Source of the DNA: Winogradskyella psychrotolerans RS-3
GTDB taxonomy: Bacteria > Bacteroidota > Bacteroidia > Flavobacteriales > Flavobacteriaceae
Direction: 5' to 3'
Assembly (NCBI RefSeq): GCF_000427335.1
Contig: NZ_ATMR01000145.1
Coordinates: 1 to 35,751, forward strand
DNA: 35,751 nt
Both the position numbers and the translations under genes were made by a program. Below, one piece after another: positions 7,337 through 15,173 of the stretch (position 1 is the stretch's first letter; each line of letters opens with the position of its first letter). The notes under the pieces were generated by a model. That model saw nothing but the letters and a program-made list of their open reading frames with translations. It made no database searches and was not told the DNA's origin.

Positions 7337-7912
7337 TTACCAAGGAGACGCTAAGTAAGGGAAAGACATCAAAAATTCTTTGTCATTAGACGCCACATTA
7401 TCACTTACTAATCCAGGGTTTTCTGGGTTTGTTAAACCTGCTTCACCACCGAAAATTAAGATCAATTCTACGTCGATAACATCGTCAGTTAAGTTTCTAC
7501 CTGTTAAGATATTTGTACCATCAAAAAATGTTGTTGGTGCATCTAAAGAAACCGTTAATACATCCGTAGCTAAAACACCTGTAAATTGTGCTGCTGTAAA
7601 GCCTAAAGCATTAGCATCAGTTGGTGATGCTGGATCGTAAGCTGGACTCAAAGTTTCTAATTTAGTTTGGAACGCAGCTTGAAACGCAGCTCCCATATCT
7701 GAAGGTGTCGTTGTATTAAAAGCATCTTTCATACCATCGTTTACAAAAACCGTATTAATTGCCGGTCTAGCCATTTGGTCTTCCTGAACATAAGTTCCTG
7801 TAAAGTTTGGACCTGTAGGACCTGTTACGTTATCGTCGTCGTTACTACAGTTGATAGCTGTCATTGACGCTAAAATTGCAACTGCAAATAGTTTTATATT
7901 ATTGAATTTCAT
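7337..7912 (-). CDS. DUF4331 C-terminal half as a separate lipoprotein
   Basis: This is a 191-residue lipoprotein with signal MKFNNIKLFAVAILASMTAI and lipobox Cys22 followed by SNDDD. The mature part matches the C-terminal half of full-length DUF4331 proteins: QMARPAINTVFVNDGMKDAF near the start, then TGRNLTDDVIDVELILIFGG, then the family ending DNVASNDKEFLMSFPYLASP. The N-terminal half of the fold is absent here and is encoded by the next gene upstream (8021-8674). The two genes have the same direction and a 108-base gap, so they are probably co-transcribed and may form one complex. The function of DUF4331 is not established. Confidence 0.8.
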   Translation of the reverse strand: MKFNNIKLFAVAILASMTAINCSNDDDNVTGPTGPNFTGTYVQEDQMARPAINTVFVNDGMKDAFNTTTPSDMGAAFQAAFQTKLETLSPAYDPASPTDANALGFTAAQFTGVLATDVLTVSLDAPTTFFDGTNILTGRNLTDDVIDVELILIFGGEAGLTNPENPGLVSDNVASNDKEFLMSFPYLASPW

Positions 7913-8020
7913 GTTATTTAAATTTTAGTGTTAATTAATATCATCAGATACCTTTTGATGTTGAATATATTAGTGTTCAACCTGAAGTCTTAAGATTTCT
8001 GCATGACTATTTATTTTAAA

Positions 8021-8674
8021 TTATTGTTTTCTTTTAGATTCTACCCAAGTATTAATTGTGCCAGATCCACCAATCATAGATTTAGGTACCTCAACAACTA
8101 CAGATAATACATTAGAACCAGCAAATGTATCGTCACCAGGATTAGCAAATCCGGTTGCATCTCCTGCAATAATTTCAGTGTACTTGTTAAAATCAAAAAA
8201 GAAAGGATCATCTCTTGGTCCTGCAAAGAATTTCATGCCTGCAAACTCTTCTATCATCGCAGTTTCTCCATAATTTGTAATATCTACAACACCTGCATTA
8301 GTTGTTGTTGAAACAATGGTACTGTTTAAACCCGTTGATGTAGGTCCAGTAGGTCCGAAGAAATACATTTTACCATCTCTTGGAGTTGCTTGGATTACAA
8401 GATCCTCAATATTATCTCCATCGGTATCAATATTGAATTCTAATAATACACGTTCATCAAAAGATGCTGCTGCAGTATTACCAGGAGTTAAAAGTCCTTG
8501 TACGTTGGCAACCAACACTAAGTTAGATGTGTTTTCACCTCTAAAGGCATAAAAGTCTGTGATATCACTTGTACCACCTTGCACTGCAGGAGCATCAATA
8601 TGATCTGCTGCAATAGCAACGAATGTTGCAATACCTAAGATTGCAGTTGCGATTAAAATTTTTGTTTTTTTCAT
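8021..8674 (-). CDS. DUF4331 N-terminal half as a separate secreted protein
   Basis: This is a 217-residue secreted protein. The signal peptide MKKTKILIATAILGIATFVA cleaves near AIAADH; there is no lipobox Cys. The mature N-terminus DHIDAPAVQGGTSDITDFYA is the family signature, followed by ENTSNLVLVANVQGLLTPGN. An acidic loop, NIDTDGDNIED, resembles a Ca-binding DxDGD turn. It continues to FAGMKFFAGPRDDPFFFDFN and ends with SKRKQ, about where a full-length DUF4331 protein would continue into its second half. That half is the neighbouring gene at 7337-7912. It is the first gene of the minus-strand operon with the TPR lipoprotein and TonB receptor. I infer a periplasmic or secreted role; the substrate is unknown. 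Confidence 0.85.
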   Translation of the reverse strand: MKKTKILIATAILGIATFVAIAADHIDAPAVQGGTSDITDFYAFRGENTSNLVLVANVQGLLTPGNTAAASFDERVLLEFNIDTDGDNIEDLVIQATPRDGKMYFFGPTGPTSTGLNSTIVSTTTNAGVVDITNYGETAMIEEFAGMKFFAGPRDDPFFFDFNKYTEIIAGDATGFANPGDDTFAGSNVLSVVVEVPKSMIGGSGTINTWVESKRKQ

Positions 8675-8766
8675 AATTTTTGAGATTTTGTTAGTTTTAA
8701 TGTCTCTGTTCTACCTACGAAAAAATAGAAGTAGCGGTTTTGTTAAAATTTTGTTAATGAAATAAA

Positions 8767-8799
8767 TTGATGATTTCTCAGCATAAAAAATTAACTTTG
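8767..8799 (+). promoter_or_regulatory. Bacteroidota promoter for the LETM1-related gene
   Basis: TTG at 8767-8769 (-33) and TAACTTTG at 8792-8799 (-7) are separated by 22 bases, within the range for flavobacterial promoters. Transcription would begin about 10-15 bases before ATG 8819. This supports 8819, not 8875, as the start of the gene. Confidence 0.55.
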
Positions 8800-8818
8800 A
8801 CCCTTCAAATTATATGTT

Positions 8819-9993
8819 ATGAATCCATCGGCTAACGGCTGGATAAAAAATTACTTAATCAAGTTTCTGAAACCATGTATTCTCAAACTGAGACTGATGT
8901 GTTTTATATTAATTTAAAACGTGCTGGATTTATATATGGTAGTAATATTAAAGTGGTTTTAGATATCGTTAAACCCTTTGAGCTTAGTGAGGAGGAACGT
9001 TGTAAGACTAATTTACTTCTTACATTCTATTATATTTATAATAAGGAAAACTCAGAAGAACAATTCACAGCAAGTCTCATTAGATATTACAAGTCTATCA
9101 GTGACCAAAAGCGATCGTTTTTTGAAGATTTATTTAGTGATAAAACTGCCGATAGTTTATTAGAAAAAATACTTCATAAACGGATACATATTGATGATAA
9201 TTTTATTTCAAAAAGTTTTAATTATTTTTTAATTAATGCACTTTTATTTGTTGATGTTTTAGGTTATCAACGTTTTTTAAAAGATGAAAAGCACATTAAA
9301 GACTATGTTGAAAATCTTGAATCGGCATTAGAAACTATTGTGTTTTCAGTTATTGAGAACAAGACTTTAAAATCTGAATATGATGAAAATCTTATTAGAT
9401 TGTTTGAAAGTTCTATTCGTTATAAAAACCCCGAACTTCTAACCTATAATGATGCTATTTCTATTATAAATGAACCTTTAGAAAAGCTGTACGTCATAGA
9501 TTTAGTATGTATGGCGTCTTGGACAGATAAAATTATAGACAAAGAAGAAAAAGGCTTTTTAAATCAATTAAAAACGGATTTAAATGTTGATAACAGTATT
9601 ATTGTTAGATCAATAAATGATATAAACCTGTTTTATGATGAGCATAAAGGAGACGTTGCTTTTTTAAGCTCTAAAAATTTAGCACAAAGTTTTTACGATA
9701 ATAGTAGCAAAGTCGTCTCAAAGCTTATAAAACGAAATAGCAAACGTTTAATAAAAGAATTATCTGAAAGTAAGGAAGCATTATACCTTTTAACCCAATC
9801 TACACAACGAAATCTTACGGAAGAGGAACAGAAGAAAGTTCAAACACAACTTATTGATATATTTAAATCTATACCAAGTTTGGCCATCTTTATGTTGCCC
9901 GGAGGTATGTTGCTTTTGCCTTTATTTATCAAATTTATTCCTAAGTTATTACCTTCGGCTTTTGATGATAATAGAATAGACGATAAGGATTAA
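8819..9993 (+). CDS. LETM1-related (biofilm-associated type) protein, N-terminus frameshifted
   Basis: The uninterrupted frame from ATG 8875 encodes 372 residues. The upstream ATG 8819 reads MNPSANGWIKNYLIKF and would join it if the TTT at 8864-8866 had one more T. That opening is the one I expect for this flavobacterial family, and a promoter lies just before it. The middle is mostly helical, with a TerB-like acidic stretch (LVCMASWTDKIIDKEEKGFL). The C-terminal region carries the LETM1-type signature: TEEEQKKVQTQLIDIFKSIP, then the hydrophobic segment LAIFMLPGGMLLLPLFIKFI, then LLPSAFDDNR. Related proteins are annotated as LETM1-related biofilm-associated. I expect an inner-membrane association; the molecular function is not known. 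A lipoprotein gene follows after 19 bases. Confidence 0.75.
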
Positions 9994-10012
9994 ACGAAAG
10001 AACCTCCGAATT

Positions 10013-10573
10013 ATGAAGCACATTTTGCTTAGTTTAATAGTCTTAGTATTTACGAATTGTGCAGATAAGCCTAGTACGGAATCAGAGCAAATAACAGCAT
10101 ATTACAAAGGCTATATAAATTCGGATTACGAACAGATAAAAAAGGTATTATCCGATAGTCTTACAACAGTCTTTGGAGACTATATAACCACCTACTCTCA
10201 TCAGAGTTACTACGAACAATTTAAATGGGACTCCATCTTTAAACCCGTTTATAAATTGGATGCTTTAAAATATGAAGAAGGGCAATTTATTGCGACTGTC
10301 TCTATACGTTCTTTAAAACTTGAATTTTTGAAGAATACCCCAATGACGTGTCGCTATCAATTTCAATTTATAGCAGGAAAAATATCAAGAATTGAAGAAT
10401 TAGATTGTAATAGTGTTGATTGGAATGTATGGCAAAACGAAGTGGACACTCTTGTCAATTGGATTAAGATTAACCACCCTGAAATGGATGGGTTTATTCA
10501 CGATTTAAGTATGCAAGGCGCAATCGATTATTTAAAGGCCATAGAATTATATAAAAACCGTGAGGTAGATTAA
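10013..10573 (+). CDS. Lipoprotein, possibly NTF2-like fold
   Basis: This is a 186-residue lipoprotein with signal MKHILLSLIVLVFTNC (Cys16). The mature part begins with a helix (ITAYYKGYINSDYEQIKKVL) followed by DSLTTVFGDYITTYSHQSYYEQF, then curved beta strands. This order suggests an NTF2/SnoaL-like cone fold, but no catalytic residues stand out. The C-terminal end is helical (WQNEVDTLVNWIKINHPEMD, GAIDYLKAIELYK). It begins 19 bases after the LETM1-related gene on the same strand and is probably in the same transcript. Fold assignment is inference. Confidence 0.7.
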   Translation: MKHILLSLIVLVFTNCADKPSTESEQITAYYKGYINSDYEQIKKVLSDSLTTVFGDYITTYSHQSYYEQFKWDSIFKPVYKLDALKYEEGQFIATVSIRSLKLEFLKNTPMTCRYQFQFIAGKISRIEELDCNSVDWNVWQNEVDTLVNWIKINHPEMDGFIHDLSMQGAIDYLKAIELYKNREVD

Positions 10574-10675
10574 TACTACAATTAGCTCTCCTTGTCTTTA
10601 TTCAAAAAAGCAACTTTATTTCCCTTTAACATTAAAATTTTTATAGGTTACACATAAATTTAAACCTATCCGATA

Positions 10676-11431
10676 CTACTCTAACCAATTTTTAAAATCC
10701 TTAACACGTTCTCTAGCCACTATAATATTTTGCTCATTAAAACGGTTGAGTTTTATTTGAAGTCGTGAGTTGGTATAACTCACCATATCTTTTATAGCAT
10801 TAATATTTACATAGAATTTCCTACTAATTCTGAAGAACACATCGGGTTCTAAATCTGCTTCTAACTCATCTAAAGTGGCGTCTAAAAGATAATTACGGCC
10901 TTCGGTTGTAAAGGCATAAGTGCCTTTGTTTTCACTGTAAATACATTCGATATCTTCAATATTTATAAGTTTTAGGTGCTGACCAACTTTTACTGAAAAC
11001 CGTTTTTTATATTCGCGCTCTATCGGATTCACCAATAAATTTTTAATATCATTAAAATCTAAGGTTACAGATTGTTTTTGAGGTAATCTGCCTTTATATT
11101 TTTCAACAGCAGTTTTTAAATCCTCATCATCAATCGGTTTTAATAAGTAATCAATACTATTTAGTTTGAAGGCTTTTAGGGCATATTCATCATAAGCTGT
11201 TGTAAAAATTACAGCGGACTTTATATCGATAGCTTCAAAGATTTCAAAAGACAAGCCATCACTCAACTGAATATCTAAAAATATTAAATCTGGATGCTCA
11301 TTATTTTGAAACCATTCTATAGACTCTTCAACCGAATGTAACATGGTTTCTGCATTTAGATCTACAACTTTTAGCATACGTTGTAATCGTCTTGCTGATG
11401 GTTTTTCGTCTTCTATTATGATTACATTCAT
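10676..11431 (-). CDS. LytTR-family response regulator
   Basis: This is a 251-residue DNA-binding response regulator. The receiver domain (1-115) has the acidic pair E7-D8, phospho-acceptor D53 in LIFLDIQLSDG, T77/T78 and K98 in LLKPIDDEDL. The C-terminal LytTR domain (about 145-250) includes FSVKVGQHLKLINIEDIECI, the DATLDELEADLEPDVFFRIS segment and NINAIKDMV, the normal layout for binding direct-repeat promoters. It is the last gene of the operon that holds the LytS-type histidine kinase, so the two should form a two-component pair. The three small 2TM proteins lie between them. Targets cannot be read from the window. A 7-bp inverted repeat (10643-10649/10663-10669) follows but is a weak terminator candidate. 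Confidence 0.9.
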   Translation of the reverse strand: MNVIIIEDEKPSARRLQRMLKVVDLNAETMLHSVEESIEWFQNNEHPDLIFLDIQLSDGLSFEIFEAIDIKSAVIFTTAYDEYALKAFKLNSIDYLLKPIDDEDLKTAVEKYKGRLPQKQSVTLDFNDIKNLLVNPIEREYKKRFSVKVGQHLKLINIEDIECIYSENKGTYAFTTEGRNYLLDATLDELEADLEPDVFFRISRKFYVNINAIKDMVSYTNSRLQIKLNRFNEQNIIVARERVKDFKNWLE

Positions 11432-11475
11432 GACTTAAAATTTATTTGTTTTGATTCTTAAATTTATAAAACGTG

Positions 11476-11790
11476 TTATTCCCAAAAGGTGGTTTTCTTC
11501 TCTTTTTCCTCTAAGAATTTTTCTGTTTTTTTGTCTTCCCAACTTTTCTTAAAGATCTGTTTGCCTTTAAAAACATTCAAGCCGTGCACAACAATAAAAA
11601 CGGACCATGCGACTATTAAACTGAGGTTTAGGCTGATGATATTATTTTTGTAGGGTCCTGCAACAATATATAAATTATACAAAAGAAGTACTACAAAAAC
11701 GATGTAACCAGCTAAATGAATATAGAAAAGTTGGAGTCTTCTAAGGTGGTCTTTTGCTTCTCGAAATTGCTCTTTGTCATCGCTATTCAT
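11476..11790 (-). CDS. 2TM-domain protein (third free copy)
   Basis: This is a small inner-membrane protein of 104 residues with one 2TM domain: an amphipathic helix (AKDHLRRLQLFYIHLAGY), two membrane helices, a short linker with HGLNVF, and the family ending KKSWEDKKTEKFLEEKEKK. The open frame continues upstream to a GTG at 11835, but those extra 15 residues come from the edge of the heptamer array, so I choose ATG 11790 (MNSDDKEQF), which matches the other copies. It is encoded between the second 2TM gene and the LytTR regulator. Free 2TM proteins beside LytS/LytTR pairs may tune the kinase; that is inference. Confidence 0.8.
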   Translation of the reverse strand: MNSDDKEQFREAKDHLRRLQLFYIHLAGYIVFVVLLLYNLYIVAGPYKNNIISLNLSLIVAWSVFIVVHGLNVFKGKQIFKKSWEDKKTEKFLEEKEKKTTFWE

Positions 11791-11812
11791 ATCCCTTAAA
11801 ATTTTAATATTC

Positions 11813-11892
11813 ACTCTTAACTTTTCACTTTTCACTTTCCACTCTTAACTCTTAACTCTTAACTCTTAACTCTTAACTCTTAACTCTTAACT
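11813..11892. repeat. Heptamer tandem array (11 units)
   Basis: Seven perfect copies of ACTCTTA occupy 11841-11889. They are preceded by four more in-register heptamers (ACTCTTA, ACTTTTC, ACTTTTC, ACTTTCC at 11813-11840) and followed by a partial unit ACT. The array lies between two co-transcribed 2TM genes and reaches into the possible upstream extension of the second. Such arrays gain and lose units by replication slippage, which would change the gap between the genes in steps of 7 bases. Confidence 0.9.
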
Positions 11893-11897
11893 AAAAA

Positions 11898-12242
11898 CTA
11901 TTCCCAATTCTGCTCTTCCTTATTCATAAACTCTTCAATTTTTCGTTTTTCCCAATTGTTTCCAAAAAAGAAATTTGGACCAAAAACACCAAGAAAATGA
12001 AATACCAAACCAATACCCCAAAATAATGCTGTTGCGTAGGTTCCGAATTCTGTAAAACCATTATTAGAATTCACTCCAATCAGTATAATTAAAAAGAGAT
12101 TGACTATCACATAACTCGCCAAGTGCCAATAAAAACCAACAAGTGCATCTACTTTTTTCTTCGCTCTTAAATACGCTTCTTCTTTTCTAAAGTCAGATGT
12201 TTCTTCCGTTTCGCTATAAAGTTCTATGCTATATTTTTCCAT
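11898..12242 (-). CDS. 2TM-domain protein (second free copy)
   Basis: This is a 114-residue membrane protein with the 2TM pattern: KKKVDALVGFYWHLASYVIV leading into the first membrane helix, then a second helix with ALFWGIGLVFHFLGVFG, then NNWEKRKIEEFMNKEEQNWE. The WEKRKIEEFM ending is nearly the same as in the kinase-fused and the other free copies. The ATG overlaps the stop of the preceding 2TM gene by one base (TAATG), which implies translational coupling. A heptamer array separates it from the next 2TM gene. Confidence 0.85.
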   Translation of the reverse strand: MEKYSIELYSETEETSDFRKEEAYLRAKKKVDALVGFYWHLASYVIVNLFLIILIGVNSNNGFTEFGTYATALFWGIGLVFHFLGVFGPNFFFGNNWEKRKIEEFMNKEEQNWE

Positions 12243-12574
12243 TATTTGTTGCTTTTATGTTGCTCTAACTCATCATTCATATACTGTTCTATTTTACGCG
12301 CTTCCCAGTCATCTCCCAAAATTAATGGAAGTCCAAATACAGAAAAAGCATGTAAAGCAAGTCCAACTCCCCAAACTAACCATGATGCAACAGTAGAGAA
12401 ATCAAAAAATGCTTCATCATAGGTTTCTTCATTATTTAAATTGTTCATCATCTTAACAGTTGTAATCACTGAGTTTATGACAAAATATACTGTAAGGTGT
12501 GTGTAAAACGCTTTTAGTTTTTCAACTCTTGTTTTAGCTTTTAAATATTTTAATTCAGAATCTTGTTGTCCCAT
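12242..12574 (-). CDS. 2TM-domain protein (first free copy)
   Basis: This is a 110-residue inner-membrane protein. It begins MGQQDSELKYLKAKTRVEKL, runs into the first membrane helix (VYFVINSVITTVKMM), then a second helix with SWLVWGVGLALHAFSVFG, and ends DWEARKIEQYMNDELEQHKS. The frame is open to a TTG at 12595 that overlaps the kinase stop, but ATG 12574 gives the N-terminus expected for the family. Gene order is kinase-2TM, then this copy. Three further domains of the same type follow in the operon, which suggests local duplication. Confidence 0.85.
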   Translation of the reverse strand: MGQQDSELKYLKAKTRVEKLKAFYTHLTVYFVINSVITTVKMMNNLNNEETYDEAFFDFSTVASWLVWGVGLALHAFSVFGLPLILGDDWEARKIEQYMNDELEQHKSNK

Positions 12575-12585
12575 TATTTTATAGA

Positions 12586-13937
12586 TTAATTCCAACGTGC
12601 AGTATCATCTTGCTTACGCATGTATTCTTCAATTTTTCGTTCTTCCCACTTAGAACCTAAAGCTCCATTATCTACAAAAACTTTATAGGCTTGAAACGTT
12701 AATCCAATTCCCCAACCAATCATTGGAAACCAAAACCATTGTATCGTATAATATGAATACTTATACCAGATGAAAATCAAAAAAGGAATAACCACACAGT
12801 AAGAAACTAAACTATAATAGAAGCCTTTTAACTCTTCTACACGCTTGCGAGCTCTTACATAATCATCATTAAGACGTGCTTGTGATTTTTGTGTTGTTCT
12901 CATAATTGATACTTGCTTTGTGAGCATAGGAATAGCTACTGAAAAATCCTTTTCTCTTTGATTGATCTGTACTTTTCTATTTGATAAAAGCTGATAGCGC
13001 TGTTTTATATTTTCTAAACCCACGCCACTACTCTTTTTTACGATTTGTTTGGGTTGAAGATTATTCATCACTACTAAATGATCACCGTCTTCATAAATCA
13101 TAATATGTAAGGGCTTACTAGACATTACCATATTATGCTTAACTGCATTTTCTAAAAGCAACTGTAATGACAATGGCACCACTTTACTTTCTGGGTTTGA
13201 TGCTTTATCCGGAATCTCAAAAATGATACTATCCTCAAAGCGCATTTTTAAAAGCGACATGTAAGTTCTGGCAAAATTCAACTCTTCATCTACCGTCACC
13301 AATTCTTTACTTTTCTGCTCTAAAACATAACGATAGACTTTGGATAGGGAGGTTGTGAATTTTTGTGCATTTTCTGGATTTTCTTCAATTAAACTCGTTA
13401 AAACATTTAAACTGTTAAACAAAAAATGAGGATCTAACTGATTCTTTAAAGCATCGAACTTGGCACTTGCCGTACCTGCAATGACTTTTTGTTCTTTAAT
13501 TTTATTTTTTTGATAGCGATTATAGAAATAAACAACATGAAAAACAGATACAATACTTAATGTAATCCATAACCCAAACGAATAGGCTTTCCAGGATTCC
13601 TTTTGCTTAAACACATTAAAGTCCGTTCCATAATAGAACACTGATGTTCCTGCCCGTAAGAAAAACAGACCAACTAAAGTGATGACTGTACTTCCGATAA
13701 TCCCTAATATAATTCGCTTTATGTAATCACTTTTATCCCAAGTTCGTCTTTCCATAAAATCGAAAAACGCCATATTAGAATAGCCTAAAACAAAGGCATA
13801 GAGTTGATAAAATCCAAATTGAATACTAAAGTCATTAAATGAGTCATAATTAAAACCATCAGATAAAAGATTACCTATTACAAATACCACACATCCAATG
13901 GCGAATGTTAGTATTATTTTTTTAATGACTTCTTCAT
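12586..13937 (-). CDS. LytS-type sensor histidine kinase fused to a 2TM domain
   Basis: The reconstructed protein has about 450 residues. The open frame from GTG 13890 lacks the true N-terminus: ATG 13937 gives MKKSLKK and joins if the A7 run (complement of 13917-13923) had eight A, adding IILTFAIGC to the first membrane helix. Several membrane helices occupy about 1-140. The His_kinase domain has phospho-acceptor His171 in LDPHFLFNSLN. The ATPase part has LLLENAVKHN and SGVGLENIKQRYQLL. After the usual end (SVAIPML) the chain continues into a 2TM domain with RARKRVEELKGFYYSL and GSKWEERKIEEYMRKQ. It starts seven bases after the TPR gene and should phosphorylate the LytTR regulator of the same operon. 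Confidence 0.85.
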
Positions 13938-13943
13938 ATTTTT

Positions 13944-14567
13944 TTAAGCTTTACAATCTTTAGAAACCGCTTCTGCACGTTCTTTCCCCCAATTGGGATG
14001 TAATTGACTCTCTGGTTTAAAGGTATTAAAAAGTTCAATGGATGCTTCTATTGCTTTACAATAAGGTGCTGTATCTTTTCCGAAATATTTTGCGCTTCCC
14101 ATTTCCCACTCCGCTTTTCCTAAGGCTGCTCTTGGGTTTGTTGGATCTAAGGCAGTTGCTTTTTCATAAAGCTCCGCTATTTTACCACCATACTTCATAC
14201 CGTAGGTCATACCATCAAACGCCACCCAATTGGTAAAAACTTGAGCCTGCATTACAAGTAATTCTGTGTTATTTTCACTCTTCAACATAGCCGCATCTAA
14301 ATGTTCTTGTGCCTTGTCTAATTGCGCTTTTAATACTGTCGCATCTTTTTCTGTCCAACTTTTTAAGCTATTAATCTGTGCTATATAATAATTTGGCAAC
14401 CATTCTTTAGGTTCTGCTTTAGCAATCCGTTCAAACATATTTTCGGCTTCATCAGTTTTATTGGCTTGCCATAGGTCAAAGGCTTTGGACATACCTTTTT
14501 CAAAATTGGCTTGCGCTTGTGTTAGTCCTGAGACTACAAGTAAAGCAATGAGTATTATAGTTTTCAT
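13944..14567 (-). CDS. Secreted TPR-like protein
   Basis: This is a 207-residue exported protein. The signal peptide MKTIILIALLVVSGLTQAQA ends at an AxA-type site. The mature part is helical and repeats in TPR style: FEKGMSKAFDLWQANKTDEA, AENMFERIAKAEPKEWLPNY, then KIAELYEKATALDPTNPRAA. Two Cys residues are in the C-terminal part (APYCKAIEA and KDCKA). Its start is one base beyond the stop of the DUF2141 gene, and its stop is six bases before the reconstructed kinase start, so all three are one transcript. It is probably periplasmic. The link to the two-component system is by position only. Confidence 0.8.
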   Translation of the reverse strand: MKTIILIALLVVSGLTQAQANFEKGMSKAFDLWQANKTDEAENMFERIAKAEPKEWLPNYYIAQINSLKSWTEKDATVLKAQLDKAQEHLDAAMLKSENNTELLVMQAQVFTNWVAFDGMTYGMKYGGKIAELYEKATALDPTNPRAALGKAEWEMGSAKYFGKDTAPYCKAIEASIELFNTFKPESQLHPNWGKERAEAVSKDCKA

Positions 14568-14568
14568 C

Positions 14569-14991
14569 TTACAGTTTTATAGTTAATGTTTTATCGTCTT
14601 TTAATTCAAATTTAGCATCGCTCCATTGTGGTGGCCCCATAAACCCTTTGGCATCATTAGAACATCCATAATCTTCCGAAGGGATACCAAAAAAACTAGT
14701 ATCTAATTTACCATTATCATTTTCATCGTGAAAAATTGAAACCGCATAAGTTCCTTGCGGAATCTCATCAAAAGTGACCGTACACTTTTTATTTTCTATT
14801 TTGCTCATGGTACCTTTATAAGACGTCTCTAAAAATCCAATTTCAGAATTATAAAGCGCTATAAACATTTTCCCTTTATCGTTATCGGCCTCTACAACAT
14901 TTATTGTAATCGTATAATTTTCTTGGGCTTCTAACTGAAAACTTATAAAGCTTATCACAGAGATAACAGTCATTTTTACGAGTATATTCAT
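14569..14991 (-). CDS. DUF2141-domain secreted protein
   Basis: This is a 140-residue secreted protein. The signal peptide ends around FQLEAQ (residue 23). The rest is a single DUF2141 domain with its hallmark turns: NDKGKMFIALYNSEIGFLET, then TFDEIPQGTYAVSIFHDEND and the N-G-K-L-D-T-S-F-F-G-I-P-S-E motif, then GCSNDAKGFMGPPQWSDAKF. A Met at residue 7 could be an alternative start. It is the first gene of the seven-gene minus-strand operon leading to the LytTR regulator. The function of the domain is unknown; the fold is beta-rich and extracytoplasmic. Confidence 0.9.
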   Translation of the reverse strand: MNILVKMTVISVISFISFQLEAQENYTITINVVEADNDKGKMFIALYNSEIGFLETSYKGTMSKIENKKCTVTFDEIPQGTYAVSIFHDENDNGKLDTSFFGIPSEDYGCSNDAKGFMGPPQWSDAKFELKDDKTLTIKL

Positions 14992-15173
14992 GAGATATGG
15001 TTTTGCTTGCTACAAATATCGATTACAACTTCTGGTTTTAAAAACTGAAATAACCGAAATGTTATTTTTTAATGACGAATTGTAAATTTTTAAAATTTAG
15101 GACAAAAATCAGTAACTTACAGAGGTTTATACCTGCTAACATTTTATAACCATCATTAAAAACCAACTAAATA

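Noticed and set aside
7380..8552. Plus-strand open frames opposite the DUF4331 genes
   Set aside because: They mirror the codon pattern of clear minus-strand genes and have neither signals nor recognisable domains.
11813..11892. Heptamer array as a CRISPR array
   Set aside because: The units are 7 bases, directly adjacent, with no spacers and no cas genes nearby.
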